A DNA stretch of 64,000 nt from Cyathus striatus (Eukaryota; Basidiomycota; Agaricomycetes; Agaricales; Nidulariaceae). The notes beneath the pieces are model-generated. The model did not search any database, was not told where the DNA came from, and was given only the letters and a program-made list of their open reading frames with translations. Within the stretch, counting starts at the first letter, position 1, and every line of letters starts with the position of its first letter. The stretch spans positions 4,464,001 through 4,528,000 of the forward strand of contig JAOVFP010000003.1 in NCBI GenBank assembly GCA_025738555.1, in the 5' to 3' direction. The position numbers and the translations under genes were made by a program. Shown here piece by piece: positions 60,561 through 64,000 of this stretch.

Positions 60561-61430
60561 TCAGCGTCGCATTCAAATAGGCGGTATAGATTGTGCGGGT
60601 GAGTTGTATTTCGCTAAAATTACGGACGGCCCCGTGTGGAATCAGTATTGCACGTACGGATCAGTGATTAATGATAGTTTTTATCTAGCGTGGCGGTAGG
60701 CGGTGCTTGGAGTGGACCTACAGATCAGTGATTTGGTTCCTGGAAAGCCAGTTTATAGGCGCTGAAGAGGAATATGATCAAAGATGCGGATAGATGCATG
60801 TAGATAAATGCAAGTACTCACTTTTCATTGAAAAGGACGAAGGACTTCAGTGGTTTAAAGCTTGGCTTTTGTACAAAAAGGTCACCATCCGAAAAGTGTC
60901 GAAGGATCAAACTTAGAGTCAAGTATTAAATAATTTGGAAGAAAAGTTAACAAGTGAGTCTTTGGGGCACTCTTGATGTTTCACAATGAGCATTTGACTG
61001 GATTGCACATAGCAGAGAAAATAGAAATTGCGCCGCGGCAGTAGTAACTGTGTTCTCGGCAGCTTTTCCCCCCAGTGACAGTTTGACATCTCCCCTCTAG
61101 ATCATCGTCATGCGAAGCGGTGAAGACAGCGAGCGGAAGACCAGCACCAAGACATAACCCATGAAGACGGTCCCGTCCTTGTATGCCAATATCTCAAACA
61201 AAGATATGCCTAGGTGCCTAACAACAACCTCAATCTAGCTCACCTCGCACAATCCATTAGTTAAATTTCTCCTGGGTATCCATTGCTGAAGCTGTGGCTT
61301 TCCTAAATCAAGAGGACTTGAAGCAGCTAAAGGAAAACTGAGGATAAGGAAGGTCTATTCTGCAGCGTTGATAAGCGAGTTCCCTCGCAATGTTAAAACA
61401 ACCCTCTTCCTTTTCGTGTTTCCGCGACAC
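60561..61430. other. Intergenic between micro-exon genes
   Basis: The right-hand side, up to about 60670, is conserved with the region upstream of gene B. The rest has no gene or repeat I can identify. Confidence 0.5.
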
Positions 61431-62959
61431 TTACAACGCATACTGACCTTCCCAATGATCCCAGTCCCGTTCCTCCCATTCATTCCATCCTCTAGCCTCC
61501 CATTCATGGGAGTCATCACGAGCTTCCAACTCGTACGGCTCCTCGTCGCGCTCGTCAAATTCACCCCACTCGCCTCGTTCCTCCAGATAGTCCTCGCGCA
61601 TCTCAAGGAAGGAGTCCTCAGAGTCCCAATCACGAGAAACAACTTCTTCAAGTTCAGAGTCATCAAAGTCGCGCTTAAGCACAGCATTCAACGCCGCGCC
61701 AGCTGCTCCAGCTAAAAGTACAGAAGGTAGTAAGCATGTTTCTATCCAAAATTTCCTTTACTTAAAAAATTGAGGACTTACACACTGGATTCCGAATCTT
61801 ATCCAAAACCTTCATGCCCTTGTCCAGCTTTTTCCCAAGATCCACGTGGATGGCATTCGAAGCCGCATTGGTACCAGTGCTAACAGCCTTGAGAGCAGTA
61901 CTGATTGGTTTCCCTATCCCAGGTATAAATCCAGCAACCTTCGCTCCAATGGACTCTACAGTTGATAATACTTTCAATCCGAACTTGGCGACTTTAGCAC
62001 CTGTCGTTTTTACGAAATGGCCAACTTTCTTAGCGGCTGACGAGGCGTAAGGTATGGTTAGTATTGAAGTAAGAGTGTCATATTTCGACATACCGGTTTT
62101 AATTCCATTTCCGACCTTTTTCGCCACTGCACAGAAATGTGAGTTAATAAGCAAGACTTTTAAAACCAGTTATTACCTTTTTTGATTGCTTTCCCAGCTT
62201 TCTGTCTAACGATAAGTCTCATGTTTAACATTCCTATCATTGATACGCACCTGGAAACCGGTTTTAATCGCCTTTCCAGCTTTCTGCCGAACAATGAGTG
62301 TCATGATTAACATTCTTGTCAGTGTTAATACGCACCTGGAATCCGGTTTTAACCTTCTTTCCAAATTTCTACGGATAACCTCAATAACACCTCTAACATC
62401 CATGTCAATAGCCACACACCTGGAATCCGCTTTTAACCTTCTTGCCAAATTTCTACAGCTTGTAGTAGCAAATGACATTCCTAACATCATATATCACAAC
62501 AAACACACCTGGAATCCACTTTTAATCTTCTTCCCGAGTTTCTACTGAACGATCAATTACAGCCTTGTCAGAAATATCGATGATTTACGCACTTTGAAAC
62601 CCTCTTTGATCTTTGTAAAGATACTCTTTCGGCGTACAAGGGTCACTTGGTCGATATCTTCCCGAAGAGCAAGGTGTTCAGCATGAACAATAGAAGAACG
62701 CTTTACGATGACATTAGCAATGCTCTCAGAGTGTTCTGCGAGGGCGAAGTTGGGTTTAGGCTTGGAGACGATGCATGATTGAGGATGGGTATCTGCGCAA
62801 GTAAGTGACCTGTATTTCATATGCCTTATTAGCCAATGACCAAAATATGCTATAAATGATAACTAACGCTGACGGGACTGGCACAGCCGATGCGAAAATA
62901 GCGCACAGCGCAAGAGTGAGAGCGACGAGACCAGCTCGTAGGAAAGTATAAGAGTGCAT
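61431..62959 (-). CDS. Secreted 11-mer-repeat precursor, micro-exon gene B (344 aa)
   Basis: Ten exons: 62959-62868, 62809-62593, four 33-bp exons (62541-62509, 62452-62420, 62368-62336, 62283-62251), 62201-62177, 62126-62094, 62036-61782, 61711-61431; total 1035 nt, in frame. Same architecture as gene A: signal peptide (MHSYTFLRAGLVALTLALCA), pro-region with IVKR and LVRR, 11-mers such as KFGKKVKSGFQ, a core with GIGKPISTALKAVS, then VLKR and an acidic, tryptophan-rich tail (DYLEERGEWGEFDERDEE). It has one 33-bp micro-exon fewer than gene A, while the 25-, 33- and 255-bp exons are equal in length. The two genes lie head-to-tail about 970 bp apart, a recent tandem duplication. CpG-containing codons are frequent and no stops have appeared, so both look under selection. 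Confidence 0.85.
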
Positions 62960-63160
62960 GGTGGGACCAGCCGCACCTTTACCAACGTTTCATGAGCAGT
63001 GATTATAAGGCAAATTCAATGTTCTCACGTTTGACGTTGGCTATCACAGCCCCTTGTGCTATTCAGCGTCGCATGCTTCAGGCGGTGTAGATCGTGCGGG
63101 TGAATTGTATTTTGCTAAATTTAAGGACGGCATTGTGTCTCCTTGTGTGGTATCAGTACT
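62960..63160 (-). promoter_or_regulatory. Promoter of micro-exon gene B (TATA-like)
   Basis: TTATAATCA (complement of 63000-63008) is about 41 bp upstream of the ATG. Conservation with gene A runs to about 63150 (AGGCGGTGTAGATCGTGCGG), suggesting the promoter was duplicated together with the gene. Confidence 0.55.
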
Positions 63161-64000
63161 GTTAGTACAGATCAGTGATCAACAATGATTTCTATCTACT
63201 CTCATCAGCAAACACAGATGCGGATTTTTCCCATAGCTAGACATAGCGCATCAGCTAATCCCATAGCAGCCCATAGCAAACTAAAATTATGTAGCTATCC
63301 GACAGCATGCCATAGCAATCACTAGCAAACACACTTCATTATATAGTACTATATAGCAAAGTAATGAGCCTAGTTAGCATTTCATAATTTTCGGACTTCT
63401 TGTATAGTTCTTTTGGTATATGGTGAGCCAAATAGCACCTTATAGCCCAATTTAAATGCTGGAAGTCCTACATAGTAATGAACTTCAATTTGACCTCAAT
63501 TTCTTGAGAACTCTTGAATTACTTTTCTGAGTCGTCGGAACAAGTGCTCACGTGGACCACGGCCAACCCATCGGCTCATCATTGTGATATTAATCCGCGC
63601 CAAGCTTCAAGTTTTGAACGTCAACGTCAACCACCAACTTACTACCAAGAGCTTCAGAGTCCACTTCTCTCTCGGACTGTTCTTTCTTTTTCTGCTACCA
63701 GGGTTTATGTGCTCACTGTGATGTTGCCTTATTCAAGGATATCAGTCTCACCACCAGCTTTGCCTTCAAGTTGTGTCTGGACATCTACCCTCTCAGCTAT
63801 AACCCATTTTGCTGACTTGTGCTGAGCAATATGTGAGTGTAGTTTTTATTCTCTTTCCTCTTTTACTAAAGGCATATAGGCATATTTACCTGGAAGAGTG
63901 ATAGCCCGTCGACTGCTGCTACGGCGGTGCCAGGTGGTCAGGCTGCGAGGTTGAGGAAGGAGAGTTTGGGTGGTTCTGGAGTCAGTTTGACTTCATCCAC
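63161..64000. other. No gene recognised; short CCATAGC repeats
   Basis: 63225-63335 contains repeated CCATAGC/CTAGCAAAC words. A 103-aa frame at 63514-63825 has no motif. Window ends here. Confidence 0.45.

Overview
The window looks like nuclear DNA of a filamentous dikaryotic fungus. It has short introns (about 45-60 bp, GTNNGT...YAG), long transposon-rich stretches and sparse host genes. An agaricomycete basidiomycete is my best guess, because of the CxC-type KDZ transposase, the DUF659-type hAT and the ankyrin-MYND family, but the sequence does not settle this.

Layout. 1-3340: foldback repeats and a second inverted-repeat element. 3929-4483: one unrecognised ORF. 5117-6756 (-): a decayed glutamine-synthetase-like (FluG-type) pseudogene. 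7158-33259: one 26.1-kb DNA transposon of the KDZ superfamily, with about 0.8-1.1 kb terminal inverted repeats built from 102-bp units and an exact 8-bp target duplication (TGTATAGG). It carries a CxC2-KDZ transposase, a CxC5/CxC6-like RNase-H-fold protein and an unrecognised charged protein between them. It also holds a decayed cargo-like gene and several nested MITEs and satellites. 35129-36232: another foldback element. 36235-40734: a Helitron Rep-helicase frame. 40846-43757: three copies of a G-rich hairpin repeat. 45110-51140: an inverted duplication of a convergent gene pair, with only one apparently intact gene. 51244-54299: an FMO-like gene and an ankyrin-MYND gene. 54521-57475: a complete hAT element with an 8-bp target duplication. 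58910-62959 (-): two tandem genes for secreted precursor proteins, each containing a run of 33-bp micro-exons.

Two points stand out. First, the tandem genes at 58.9-63.0 kb encode a signal peptide, a propeptide with dibasic sites, a ladder of cationic 11-residue repeats (one repeat per 33-bp phase-0 exon), a conserved cationic/hydrophobic core and a strongly acidic tail. Both spliced models close exactly in frame (1023 and 1035 nt). They differ by one micro-exon, so the ladder changes by exon gain or loss. Second, almost every premature stop in the transposons and pseudogenes is TGA, usually where the family has arginine. This fits CGA to TGA decay at methylated CpG, not CpA-type RIP. One case is visible directly by comparing duplicated copies in this window.

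Gene interactions: the KDZ module (transposase, charged linker protein, CxC5/6 protein) is probably one co-mobilised unit, now inactive through stop codons. The host genes at 51-63 kb look independent of one another. All family names come from memory of motifs; no search was run.
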